DNA from: Massilia alkalitolerans DSM 17462
GTDB lineage: Bacteria; Pseudomonadota; Gammaproteobacteria; Burkholderiales; Burkholderiaceae_D
Assembly: GCF_000427785.1 (NCBI RefSeq)
Contig: NZ_ATYR01000024.1
Location: 33,307-97,306, forward strand
Direction of reading: 5' to 3'
DNA: 64,000 nt
Shown: piece by piece, positions 43,442 through 52,254 of the stretch
How the letters are laid out: the number at the start of each line of letters is the position of its first letter
How positions within the stretch are numbered: position 1 is the stretch's first letter
The notes under the pieces: generated by a model
What the model was told of the DNA's origin: nothing
What the model saw: only the letters and a program-made list of their open reading frames with translations
Database searches by the model: none
Translations under genes and position numbers: made by a program

Positions 43442-46171
43442 ATGAGCATCCACGCCGCCGTCCGCACCGCTTCCCGCACCAACCGCTATCTCGTTTTCAT
43501 CTGGCCGCTCCTGGCGCTGCTCCTGTGCGCGGCGCTGTGGATCGCCACCGTCCTGCGCGCCGAGGCCGAGCGCGCGCGCGCCGACACCCAGGCGCGCAAG
43601 GACGCCGGCGCCTATGCCGAGGCCTACGAGCAGTACATCACGCGCTCGGTCGGCCAGATGGACCAGGTCACGATGCAGCTGAAGTTCAGCTGGGAGAAAG
43701 GACGCGACCCTGGCCTGCTCGACGAACTGCGGCGCGACGGCATGTTCACCGACGCCGCCTTCGGCGTGGTCGCGATCGTCGACCGCGACGGCATGGTGCA
43801 GGCCTCGACCCGCCCCGCGCTGCTCGGCAGCGACCTGTCCGCCGCGCCGTATTTCGTCCAGCACCGCAACCACATCTCGACCGCCTTGCGCGTCGGCGCC
43901 GCGCCGCCGCGCTTCGTCAAGGAAGGCGAGGGCGGCGAAATGGTACTGTTCACCCGCCGCCTCGACACCCGCGACGACGAATTCGACGGCATCGTCCTGA
44001 TGGCGGTCGATGCGCGCTACTTCACCTCCTTCGTCAGCCCGGCCACGCTGGGTGCGGGCGGCGTGGCGGCGCTGGCCGGCAGCGAAGGGCGCCTGCGCGC
44101 CGAGCAGCACAGCGACGGCAGCGCCTTCCGCGACGGCGGCGCCAGGCTGCTGCCGGCGCGCGCGGACCTGTGGGCGGGCGACCACGGCGTGCGCCTGGTG
44201 CAGGGGCAGGATGGTTTCGCTGACGGCCAGGCGCGCGTGCTCGGCTGGCGCCACTCGAGCGCCTATCCGCTGGTGGCCCTGGTCGGCCTGTCGCATGCCG
44301 TCGCCCTGGACGCCGCGCAGGCGGCCTGGGTCGACAGCCGCAACCGCGCCATCGCCATCGGCGCCTGCCTGCTGCTGTTGGGAGGCATCGGTTCGGTGCT
44401 GGCGCGCCGCGCGGTGCTGCGCGAGCGCGAGCAGGAAGAAGTGCAGCGCGCCTACCGCACCGCCACCGAAAGCGGCAATGACGGCTTCTACATGGCCGCC
44501 GCCGTGCGCGACCGCGAGGGCGACATCCTCGACTTCCGCATCGTCGACTGCAACGAGCGCGGCGCCTTCTTCTACGGGCTGACGCGTGCCACGCTGGTGG
44601 GCAGCAGCCTGTCGCAGGTCGACAGCGCCCTGTTCGGGGAAGCGCTGCTCGACACCTACCGCAAGGCGATGGACAGTGGCTTTTACGAGGACGACCGCCG
44701 GATGCCGCTCGACAACCGCCTGAACATCAGCTGGGGACGCCGGCGCCTGGTGCGGGTCGGGAACGGGCTGGCGGTGACGCTCCAGGACATCAGCGAGCGC
44801 AAGGCCCACGAGACCCAGCTGGAGCGCCTGGCCAACGAGGACGTGCTGACCGGCCTGGCCACGCGCCACGCTTTCCTGGCCGCGATGCCGGCGATCCTGG
44901 CGCAGGCGCGCGGCAGCGAGGCCGGCCTGGCCTTGCTGTTCATCGACCTCGACGAATTCAAGCAGGTCAACGATACCCACGGCCACGCCACCGGCGACCT
45001 GCTGCTCAAGAGCGCGGCGGGACGCCTGCTGTCGCTGCTGCGCCCGACGGACCGGGTGGCGCGCTTCGGCGGCGACGAGTTCCTGGTGCTGCTGCATCCC
45101 TGCGAGGGCGAGCGCCAGGCCGCCTCGGTGGCGGCGCGCATCGTCGAGGCCTTCGGCGTGCCTTTCCTGATCGGCGACGAGCTGCACGCGGTGGGCGCCT
45201 CGATCGGCATCAGCATGTTCCCGCGCGACGGCCAGGACGCCGAGACCCTGGTGCGCCACAGCGACATCGCGATGTACGCCGGGAAGAACGAGGGCAAGGG
45301 CCAGTACCGCTTCTTCGACCCGGCGCTGTCGAACGGCTTGACCGCGCGCGCCCGGCTGAAGCAGCGCATGCTCGAAGCGATCGAGCACGACCAGTTCCTG
45401 CTGCACTACCAGCCGCGCGTGGACGCCCGCAGCGGCGAGCTGCTGAGCATGGAGGCGCTGGTGCGCTGGCGCCATCCGGAACTGGGCCTGGTGGCGCCGG
45501 GCGAGTTCATCCCGCTGGCGGAAAGCACCGGCCTGATTCGCAACATCGGCGAGATCGTGATCGACAAGGCCTGCGCCCAGCTGGCCGCCTGGCGCGAGGC
45601 GGGAGCCCGGCTCGTGCCGGTCTCGATCAACGTCTCGCCCAAGCAGTTCCTGCGCGGCGGCGTGCAGCGCCACTTGAGCTGCGCGATGGCGCGCCACTGC
45701 GTGCCGGCCAGCCTGATCGAAATCGAGATCACCGAGTCGGCCATGATGGGCGACCACGACGACATCCTGGCCGAACTGGCCGCCCTGCGCGCCCTCGGCG
45801 TCAAGCTGCACGTGGACGATTTCGGCACCGGCTACTCTTCGCTGTCGCAGCTGCAGCGCCTGAAGATGGACGTGCTGAAGGTGGACCGCGCCTTCACCAC
45901 GGAACTGGGCAACTCGAAGGAGGGCAGGGTGTTCTTCCAGGCGATCGTGTCGATGGCCCACGCGCTCGGCATGGCGGTGGTGGCCGAAGGCGTCGAGACC
46001 GAGGAGCAGCTCGACATCCTGCGCGGCCTGGACTGCAACGAAGTGCAGGGCTATTACATCGCGCGTCCGGTGCCGGCCGGCGAGATGTTGCAGATGATGG
46101 GGCGGCGCTTCCTGCTGGCGCAGGACGCAGCAGCGCCCGGTTCGCTTGCGCCGGAGGTTGTTTCCTTCTAG
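43442..46171 (+). CDS. PAS-GGDEF-EAL cyclic di-GMP protein with periplasmic sensor
   Basis: This 909-residue membrane protein has an N-terminal helix (about 20-40), a periplasmic dCache/PDC-like sensor (45-300), and a second helix (about 305-325). A PAS domain (340-450), GGDEF (about 465-630) and EAL (about 640-890) follow. The GGDEF motif is intact (RFGGDEFLVL) with an RPTD I-site four residues before the RF. The EAL domain keeps EALVRWRHP, NVSPKQF, EITES, DDFGTGYSS, EGVET and QGYYIARP, so it should hydrolyse cyclic di-GMP. Both activities look possible. The start was set at the ATG giving a membrane-helix leader. Confidence 0.92.
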   Translation: MSIHAAVRTASRTNRYLVFIWPLLALLLCAALWIATVLRAEAERARADTQARKDAGAYAEAYEQYITRSVGQMDQVTMQLKFSWEKGRDPGLLDELRRDGMFTDAAFGVVAIVDRDGMVQASTRPALLGSDLSAAPYFVQHRNHISTALRVGAAPPRFVKEGEGGEMVLFTRRLDTRDDEFDGIVLMAVDARYFTSFVSPATLGAGGVAALAGSEGRLRAEQHSDGSAFRDGGARLLPARADLWAGDHGVRLVQGQDGFADGQARVLGWRHSSAYPLVALVGLSHAVALDAAQAAWVDSRNRAIAIGACLLLLGGIGSVLARRAVLREREQEEVQRAYRTATESGNDGFYMAAAVRDREGDILDFRIVDCNERGAFFYGLTRATLVGSSLSQVDSALFGEALLDTYRKAMDSGFYEDDRRMPLDNRLNISWGRRRLVRVGNGLAVTLQDISERKAHETQLERLANEDVLTGLATRHAFLAAMPAILAQARGSEAGLALLFIDLDEFKQVNDTHGHATGDLLLKSAAGRLLSLLRPTDRVARFGGDEFLVLLHPCEGERQAASVAARIVEAFGVPFLIGDELHAVGASIGISMFPRDGQDAETLVRHSDIAMYAGKNEGKGQYRFFDPALSNGLTARARLKQRMLEAIEHDQFLLHYQPRVDARSGELLSMEALVRWRHPELGLVAPGEFIPLAESTGLIRNIGEIVIDKACAQLAAWREAGARLVPVSINVSPKQFLRGGVQRHLSCAMARHCVPASLIEIEITESAMMGDHDDILAELAALRALGVKLHVDDFGTGYSSLSQLQRLKMDVLKVDRAFTTELGNSKEGRVFFQAIVSMAHALGMAVVAEGVETEEQLDILRGLDCNEVQGYYIARPVPAGEMLQMMGRRFLLAQDAAAPGSLAPEVVSF

Positions 46172-46179
46172 AATGCCCA

Positions 46180-46300
46180 CACCCTGTGGGGAGTAGCCTC
46201 CTCCTGCGCAATGCGGGAGGGCCCGTGTCAACATACTCGCTTCGCTCAGTTTCTGATGCCGGAGCGTGGCGCGGGCGACCTAGCGGTTGGCGAGACCATC
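46180..46300 (+). promoter_or_regulatory. yybP-ykoY manganese riboswitch upstream of mntP
   Basis: The leader of mntP contains the conserved yybP-ykoY core: GGGGAGTAG (46188-46196), then GTGTCAACATACTCG (46225-46239) and GGCGAGACC (46289-46297), with paired stems between (TCCTCCTGC-N-GCGGGAGG near 46200-46220). This RNA class binds manganese and turns on Mn export genes, mntP being the standard partner in Proteobacteria. A T-rich tract (46337-46349) before the start codon may be part of the expression switch. Confidence 0.92.
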
Positions 46301-46367
46301 GGCCCATCCGCGCCATTGTCGGGCGTGCGGGTGCGCCTTTGTGTTTTTGTCCGACCGGAACCCCAGC

Positions 46368-46931
46368 ATGACCTTCACCGCCCTCGTATTCCTCGCCCTC
46401 GCCATGTCGACCGACGCCTTTGCCGCGGCAATCGCGAAAGGCGCCGCCCTGCGCAATCCCGGCCTGCCGCAGGCGCTGCGGATCGGCCTGCTGTTCGGCT
46501 GCATCGAGACCATCACCCCGCTGATCGGCTGGGCCCTCGGCTCGCTGGCCGCCGACGCCATCCGCCAGTGGGACCACTGGATCGCCTTCTTCCTGCTGCT
46601 GGGCCTGGGCGGGCGCATGCTGTGGCTCTCCTTTGGCGACGAGGAAGAGGAAGAAGAGCGCGCCGGCTCGCAGAACTTCCTGGTGCTGGTGCTGACCGCG
46701 GTGGCCACCAGCATCGATGCGATGGCGGTCGGGGTCGGGCTGGCTTTCGTGGACGTCTCGATCGTGCATGCGGCGGTGGCGATCGGCATCGCCACCACCG
46801 TGATGGTCACCATCGGCGTGCTGCTCGGGCGGCGCCTGGGCGCGGCCGTGGGACGCAACGCGGAGCGCATCGGCGGGGTGGTGCTGGTGCTGGTCGGCAC
46901 GACCATCCTGATCGAACACCTGTCGCAGTGA
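46368..46931 (+). CDS. mntP: Manganese efflux pump MntP
   Basis: This 187-residue membrane protein has six helices. It carries the paired acidic motifs of MntP: FLALAMSTDAFAAAIAKGA in the first half and TAVATSIDAMAVGVGLAF in the second. A cluster of Glu residues (EEEEEER) lies in the central loop. MntP exports excess manganese. The gene is preceded by a yybP-ykoY riboswitch and is probably monocistronic. The start ATG is the one that lies behind the riboswitch; the frame is open 27 codons further up into the RNA. Confidence 0.95.
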   Translation: MTFTALVFLALAMSTDAFAAAIAKGAALRNPGLPQALRIGLLFGCIETITPLIGWALGSLAADAIRQWDHWIAFFLLLGLGGRMLWLSFGDEEEEEERAGSQNFLVLVLTAVATSIDAMAVGVGLAFVDVSIVHAAVAIGIATTVMVTIGVLLGRRLGAAVGRNAERIGGVVLVLVGTTILIEHLSQ

Positions 46932-46932
46932 G

Positions 46933-47475
46933 TCAGGTCGCCCAGCGCCTGTCGCCCTTCGCATACCGGATCCGGCGATACGTGCCCGGCACCGGATCGT
47001 AGCGCAGGGCCTGGGTAGCCCCGATTTCCGAGGTCAGGTAGCCGTGCACGGTCAGGCGCTTGAGCATGGCGACCATGCCGGCGCCGGCCGGCTCGAGGCT
47101 CCAGCGGGTCAGGAAAGCCAGCTTCTGCGCCTCGCTCAGCGCGCCGAAGCCCTTGCCATGTTCCTGGGTGCAGGCTGCCTCCAGCGCATCGAGCCCGCGC
47201 ACGAAGGCGTGCGCCTCCTCCAGCGGCCAGCAGGTATTCACCGTGGCGAGCATGTACAGGCCGATCGCCGCCGCACGCGCTCCGCCAAGGCCGGGTGTCG
47301 CCGGCACGATGGTCTCGCCCAGGTCGTCGAGCAGCAGCACGTCGCGCGCAGCGAGCGCGCTGCGCTGGGCGTCGCGCCGCAGGACAGGCAGGCTGCAGCC
47401 GCCGGCAAGGCCGGCGCCGCCCAGCGCCATGGACAGCAGCACGCGGCGGCGCCGGCTGTCCGGCGGCGCGCTCAC
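46933..47475 (-). CDS. Gluconate 2-dehydrogenase subunit 3 family protein (Tat substrate)
   Basis: This 180-residue small subunit has an Arg-rich twin-arginine-like leader (SRRRRVLLSMALGGAGLAGGCS) with a possible lipobox (LAGGC). A helical domain of the gluconate 2-dehydrogenase subunit 3 family follows (about 45-165). Such subunits carry the folded FAD subunit across the membrane through Tat. Its GTG start overlaps the stop of the GMC large subunit by four bases, so both are translated together. The exact sugar or polyol substrate cannot be told. Confidence 0.85.
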   Translation of the reverse strand: MSAPPDSRRRRVLLSMALGGAGLAGGCSLPVLRRDAQRSALAARDVLLLDDLGETIVPATPGLGGARAAAIGLYMLATVNTCWPLEEAHAFVRGLDALEAACTQEHGKGFGALSEAQKLAFLTRWSLEPAGAGMVAMLKRLTVHGYLTSEIGATQALRYDPVPGTYRRIRYAKGDRRWAT

Positions 47476-49193
47476 AGGTTTCCTTTCTTGAGCTGGTCCA
47501 CGGCGAAATGCGCGGCCCGGGCGGTCAGCGCCATATAAGTGAGCGAAGGATTCGCGGTTCCGCTCGAGGTCATGCAGGCACCATCGGTGACGAAGACATT
47601 CGGCGCACCCCATACCTGGTTGTGGTCATTGAGCACCGAGGTGCACGCATCGCGGCCCATGCGGGCCGTGCCCATTTCGTGGTTGCGCAGGCCCATGTTG
47701 TCGTGCGCCTCGTGCGTGGTGATGTTGGTGAAGCCCGCACGTTCGAACATCTCGCTGCCCGCGGCCAGCATGTCGCGCGTCATCGCATGCTCGTTGTCGC
47801 CAAAAGCGGCGTCGACGTCGAGCAAGGGCATGCCCCAGGCATCGCGCAGGCTCGGGCTCAGGCTGACCTTGTTGCTGTGGCAGGGCAGGCATTCGCCGAT
47901 GCCGCGCATGCTGATCTGCCATGGACCGGGATCGCGCAAGGCTTCCTTGAGCTCCGCTCCCAGGCCCGGGGGCGTAGCACGCGGCGTGCGCGTGCTGCTG
48001 CCCTGGTAGGCGAAGCCGCGCAGGAAAGCGCTGCTGCGGTCGGACCCGAGATTGCGAAAGCGCGGCAGGTAGACGCCGCCGGGACGGCGCCCCTGGTAGT
48101 ACTGGTCCTGGAACATCGGAATCTCGGCGCCGATCGTGGCATTGCAGTTATGGTCCATCAGGTTGTGTCCCAGCTCACCGCTGTCATTGCCCATGCCCCG
48201 GGGGAAGCGGCTGGAGGTGGAGTTCAGCAGGATCAGCGTCGTGTTCAGGGTCGACGCATTGACGAAAACGAGCTTCGCAAAATACTCGGTACTCGCCCTG
48301 GTGTTCGCGTCGATGACGCGCACGCCCCTGGCCTTGCCGCTGGCGGGATCGTGGATGATGGATTCCACCACCGAGTGCGGGCGGATGGTCAGCAGGCCGG
48401 TCCGGGCCGCCGCCGGCAGGGTCGCGCTATTGCTGCTGAAGTAGCCGCCGAATGGACAACCGCGCACGCACAGGTTGCGGTTCTGGCAGCTGCCGCGGCC
48501 GAGGTGCGGCACCGACAGGTTGGCCATGCGCGCGATGATCAGGTGGCGGTCTCCATAATGCCTGGCGAGCTGGCGCTTGAAGTGCTCCTCGACGGGCGTC
48601 ATCGGCAGGGGCGGCAGGAATTCGCCGTCCGGCACCTGGGACAGACCATCGCGCGTGCCGCTGACGCCCACGAATCGCTCCACATGGCTGTACCAAGGGG
48701 CGAGGTCGCGATAGCGGATTGGCCAGTCGACGGCGATGCCTTCCCTGGCGTTGGCCTCGAAATCCTGCTCGCTCCAGCGCTGGGTCCAGCGCCCCCAGGT
48801 CAGCGAGCGCCCGCCCATCTGGTAGCCGCGGATCCAGTCGTAAGGGCGGGTTTGCACATACGGGTGTTCCTTGTCCTTGACGAAGAAGTGCTCGGTCGCT
48901 TCCTGGAAAGAAGCATGGCGGCTGGCGATCGGATTGTCTTCCCGCATCTTGCGGCTCAGCTGATTCCGGTTGGGCAGCTCCCACGGTGCACTCAGCGCGG
49001 TCGGATAGTCCGCGATGTGTTCCACCGTCCGGCCGCGCTCGAGGACCAGGGTGCGCAGGCCCAGTTCGCACAGCTCCTTCGCCGCGAAGCCGCCACTGAT
49101 GCCCGAGCCGATCACGATGGCATCGTAGGTATGGACATCGGCTGCCTTGATGTTGAGTGCCGGTGCGGCGGGGGAGGCTGGGGTCGTGTTCAT
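47472..49193 (-). CDS. GMC family oxidoreductase, large subunit
   Basis: This 573-residue FAD-dependent dehydrogenase is of the GMC superfamily (gluconate/sorbitol dehydrogenase type). The N-terminal FAD motif is DAIVIGSGISGGFAAKELCELGL (about 23-45), with an ERG end. The C-terminal block carries RNHEMGTARMG and NVFVTDGACMTSSGTANPSLTYMALTARAA. It has no signal of its own and is probably exported with the small subunit. Cysteines in GRGSCQNRNLCVRGCPFGG may bind an Fe-S cluster, as in related enzymes. A CLPCH motif at about 435-439 resembles a heme c site, but could be chance. Confidence 0.88.
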   Translation of the reverse strand: MNTTPASPAAPALNIKAADVHTYDAIVIGSGISGGFAAKELCELGLRTLVLERGRTVEHIADYPTALSAPWELPNRNQLSRKMREDNPIASRHASFQEATEHFFVKDKEHPYVQTRPYDWIRGYQMGGRSLTWGRWTQRWSEQDFEANAREGIAVDWPIRYRDLAPWYSHVERFVGVSGTRDGLSQVPDGEFLPPLPMTPVEEHFKRQLARHYGDRHLIIARMANLSVPHLGRGSCQNRNLCVRGCPFGGYFSSNSATLPAAARTGLLTIRPHSVVESIIHDPASGKARGVRVIDANTRASTEYFAKLVFVNASTLNTTLILLNSTSSRFPRGMGNDSGELGHNLMDHNCNATIGAEIPMFQDQYYQGRRPGGVYLPRFRNLGSDRSSAFLRGFAYQGSSTRTPRATPPGLGAELKEALRDPGPWQISMRGIGECLPCHSNKVSLSPSLRDAWGMPLLDVDAAFGDNEHAMTRDMLAAGSEMFERAGFTNITTHEAHDNMGLRNHEMGTARMGRDACTSVLNDHNQVWGAPNVFVTDGACMTSSGTANPSLTYMALTARAAHFAVDQLKKGNL

Positions 49194-49334
49194 CAAACGT
49201 TTGTCGTCGGGAAACCTGATGCAGTGTACGGCCTTGCCGCCCTCGGGAAAAGCGGATTCTGCCGCCTTTTCCCAGCCGTGCGGGCAGCGTTCGGCCGCGT
49301 GATATACTGGCATCGTCATGCTTTCCCCCATTGT

Positions 49335-49652
49335 ATGAGACGACTCTTCGTCATATTCCTGATCCTGCTGTTCCCGCTGAACGTCCTGGCGCTGTCGATG
49401 TCCGTGTCGACCGCGCAGCCCGATGGCACGCACACGCATGCGAGCATGACCAGCAGCGATGCCTTCCAGGGCAACGCCAACGCCGACATCGATCCCGACG
49501 AGCCGCCCTCGGTGGCCGACCTGCATGACCTGGTGCACCAGGACACCCGCCTGAACCTGGCGGGCCTGCGCGCCGCCGCGGTCCCGCAGCACGCCGCGCC
49601 GCCTTACCGCCTCTCCCTGCCGCCCCCCGACAAGCCACCCCGCCGCGCCTGA
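49335..49652 (+). CDS. Small exported protein of unknown function
   Basis: This 105-residue protein has a clear signal peptide (MRRLFVIFLILLFPLNVLALS). The mature part is polar, with the His/Thr run THTHASMTS, Asp/Glu-rich text (DIDPDEPPS), then a Pro-rich end (PPPDKPPRRA). I know no family. It lies upstream of the TerC-CBS gene on the same strand, and divergent from the GMC operon. The leader makes it look real, but the tail after 60 residues is low in complexity. Confidence 0.5.
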   Translation: MRRLFVIFLILLFPLNVLALSMSVSTAQPDGTHTHASMTSSDAFQGNANADIDPDEPPSVADLHDLVHQDTRLNLAGLRAAAVPQHAAPPYRLSLPPPDKPPRRA

Positions 49653-49790
49653 CGCGGGAGCGTGGCTCCCCTCCTGTCGTCCGTCCGGTTCGCCCTGGAC
49701 GGCGCCCGCGCGCGCCTGCCTGCCTCCGGACTTCTTCCACCTGCCCTAGCCGGTGGACCCCGCTTCTTCACGTTTATTAAGGCAAGCAAG

Positions 49791-51350
49791 ATGGAATGGC
49801 TAATGGACCCCTCGATCTGGGTGGGTTTGCTGACCCTGGTGTTCCTGGAAATCGTCCTGGGCATCGACAACCTGATTTTTATCGCGATCCTGGCGGACAA
49901 GCTGCCGCCGCACCAGCGCGACAAGGCCCGCCTGCTGGGCCTGTCCCTGGCCATGGCCATGCGCCTCGGCCTGCTGACGATCGTCTCCTGGCTGGTCACC
50001 CTGACCACGCCGCTGTTCTCGCTCGGTTCCTTCAGTTTCTCCGGGCGTGACCTGATTCTTCTTATCGGTGGCCTGTTCCTGCTGTTCAAGGCCACGGTCG
50101 AGCTGCACGAGCGCATCGAGGGCGTGGTCCACGTCCAGTCCGGCAACAAGGTGTATGCCGGCTTCGCCGCCGTGGTGGCGCAGATCGTGGTGCTCGACGC
50201 GGTGTTCTCGCTGGACGCGGTGATCACGGCGGTGGGCATGGTCGACGAACTGTGGGTCATGATGGCGGCCGTCATCATCTCGATCGGCGTCATGATTCTG
50301 GCCTCGAAGCCGCTGACCCGCTTCGTCAACGCACACCCGACCGTGGTGGTGCTGTGCCTGAGCTTCCTGTTGATGATCGGCCTGAGCCTGATCGCCGAGG
50401 GACTGGGCTTCCACATCCCGAAGGGCTACCTGTACGCGGCGATCGGCTTCTCGGTGCTGATCGAGACCTTCAACCAGTTCGCGCGCCGTAACTTCCTGAA
50501 GAACGAGGCGCGCCTGCCGTTCCGCGAGCGCACCGCCGACTCGGTCCTGCGCCTGCTCGGCAAGCCTCGCCATGCCCTCGAAGAGGCGCCGGAGGAAGCG
50601 CGCGAGCCGGACGACAGTTTCGCCGTCGAGGAGCGCAACATGGTCAGCGGCGTGCTGACCCTGGCCGACCGCTCGATCCGCTCGATCATGACGCCGCGCG
50701 CCGAGATGTCCTGGGTGAACCTGGAACAGGACGCAGCCACCATCCTGCAGCAGCTGCAGGAAACCCCGCACAACCAGCTGCCGGTCTGCCGCGGCGACGT
50801 CGACCGGGTGGTGGGCGTGGCCCGCACCAAGGACCTGATCGGGGCGCTGCTGCTCTACGAGCGCATCGACGAGGCCGACCCGGCGCTGCTGCGCAAGCCG
50901 ATCTACCTGCCCGACACCGCCGGCGTGCTGCGCGCCATGGACACGCTCAAGCGCGCCCGTGGCCAGCTGGTGCTGGTGGCCGACGAGTACGGCGTGGTCC
51001 AGGGACTGTTGACGCCGATCGACCTGCTGGAAGCGATCGCCGGCGAGTTCCCGGACGAGGACGAGCAGCCGGCGATCCGCGCGCAGGGAGCGGGCCGCTG
51101 GGAGGCCGACGGCAGCGCCGACCTGCACCTGCTCGAGCAGGTGCTGGAGTCCGATCGCCTGGTGGACCCGGACGCCGACTACAGCTCGCTCGCCGGCTAC
51201 CTGCTGGCGCGTTTCGAAACCCTGCCGGCCGCCGGCCAGGCGATCGAGGCCGACGGGCTGCGCTTCGAGATCCTGGCGGTGGAAGACCGGCGCATCCTGC
51301 GCGTCGCGATCACGCGCCTGGACCTGCAGGCGCAGGACGCCGCGGGCTGA
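49791..51350 (+). CDS. TerC-CBS-CorC fusion membrane protein
   Basis: This 519-residue protein has an N-terminal TerC membrane domain (about 1-230) with the acidic motifs LEIVLGIDNLIFIAIL and DAVFSLDAVITAVGM, then two CBS domains (about 300-415; MTPRAEMSWVNLEQD and DEYGVVQGLLTPIDLLEAIAGEF) and a CorC_HlyC transporter-associated domain (about 430-515). The domain order is a known form (YoaE/YegH-like) among Proteobacteria. CBS pairs often bind adenosine nucleotides or SAM, so transport may respond to energy state. It is the third TerC-superfamily gene in this window. Confidence 0.92.
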   Translation: MEWLMDPSIWVGLLTLVFLEIVLGIDNLIFIAILADKLPPHQRDKARLLGLSLAMAMRLGLLTIVSWLVTLTTPLFSLGSFSFSGRDLILLIGGLFLLFKATVELHERIEGVVHVQSGNKVYAGFAAVVAQIVVLDAVFSLDAVITAVGMVDELWVMMAAVIISIGVMILASKPLTRFVNAHPTVVVLCLSFLLMIGLSLIAEGLGFHIPKGYLYAAIGFSVLIETFNQFARRNFLKNEARLPFRERTADSVLRLLGKPRHALEEAPEEAREPDDSFAVEERNMVSGVLTLADRSIRSIMTPRAEMSWVNLEQDAATILQQLQETPHNQLPVCRGDVDRVVGVARTKDLIGALLLYERIDEADPALLRKPIYLPDTAGVLRAMDTLKRARGQLVLVADEYGVVQGLLTPIDLLEAIAGEFPDEDEQPAIRAQGAGRWEADGSADLHLLEQVLESDRLVDPDADYSSLAGYLLARFETLPAAGQAIEADGLRFEILAVEDRRILRVAITRLDLQAQDAAG

Positions 51351-51381
51351 TTCTTATCTATTTTGTTTTTGAAGGAAAACC

Positions 51382-52254
51382 ATGAAACGCATTGTCCTGT
51401 TCCTGGCCACTAACCTGGCCGTCGTGCTGGTCCTGAGCGTCAGCGCCAGCCTGCTCGGCGTCAACCGCTTCCTCACCGCCAACGGCCTGGATCTCCCCAT
51501 GCTGCTGGCCTTCGCCGCGCTAATGGGCTTCGGCGGCGCCTTCATCTCGCTGTGGCTGTCCAAGCCGATCGCCAAGTGGTCGACCAAGGCGCGCGTCATC
51601 GCCCAGCCGGCCAATGCCACCGAGGCCTGGCTGCTGGACACCGTGGCGGAGCAGGCGCGCAAGGCCGGCATCAAGATGCCGGAAGTGGCCGTGTACGAGG
51701 GCGAGCCGAACGCCTTCGCGACCGGCGCCACGCGCAACGGCTCGCTGGTCGCGGTGTCCACGGGCCTGTTGGCCTCGATGTCGCAGGAGGAGGTGGAAGC
51801 CGTGCTGGCGCACGAGGTGGCGCACATCGCCAATGGCGACATGGTCACGCTGACCCTGGTCCAGGGCGTGGTCAACACCTTCGTGGTGTTCCTGGCGCGG
51901 GTGGTCGGCTATGCCGTCGACCAGATGCTGCGCCGGAACGACAGCGAACAGTCGGGCCCGGGCATCGGCTACATGGTCACGGTGGTGGTGTGCGAGATCC
52001 TGTTCGGCATCCTGGCCAGCATCATCGTGATGTACTTCTCGCGCCAGCGCGAATTCCGCGCCGACCGCGGGGCTGCCCGCATCCTGGGTCGCCCGCAGCC
52101 GATGATCGCGGCGCTGCGCCGCCTGGGCGGCCTGGCCGAAGGGGAGCTGCCGAAGAACATGGCGGCCTTCGGCATTTCCGGCAAGGGCGCGCTGTCGCTG
52201 TTCTCCAGCCATCCGCCGATCGAGGCGCGCATCGCCGCATTGCAGGCGCAATGA
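51382..52254 (+). CDS. htpX: Membrane zinc protease HtpX
   Basis: This 290-residue membrane metalloprotease of the M48 family has two N-terminal helices (about 4-24 and 34-56). The zinc motif is HEVAH (His144-His148, LAHEVAHIANGDMVT), and two further helices follow. The third ligand Glu is in RQREFRADRGAA (about 220). HtpX degrades misfolded membrane proteins with FtsH. Its expression is often heat-shock or Cpx controlled. Its stop overlaps the ExoD gene start, giving a two-gene operon. Confidence 0.95.
   Translation: MKRIVLFLATNLAVVLVLSVSASLLGVNRFLTANGLDLPMLLAFAALMGFGGAFISLWLSKPIAKWSTKARVIAQPANATEAWLLDTVAEQARKAGIKMPEVAVYEGEPNAFATGATRNGSLVAVSTGLLASMSQEEVEAVLAHEVAHIANGDMVTLTLVQGVVNTFVVFLARVVGYAVDQMLRRNDSEQSGPGIGYMVTVVVCEILFGILASIIVMYFSRQREFRADRGAARILGRPQPMIAALRRLGGLAEGELPKNMAAFGISGKGALSLFSSHPPIEARIAALQAQ

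Noticed and set aside
43400..46234. Very long open frame (over 900 codons) opposite the GGDEF-EAL gene
   Set aside because: Composition is His/Gln/Ala/Arg-rich without motifs; the other strand carries intact GGDEF and EAL domains.
49653..49790. Possible metal riboswitch ahead of the TerC-CBS gene
   Set aside because: None of the conserved yybP-ykoY core strings seen upstream of mntP occurs here.
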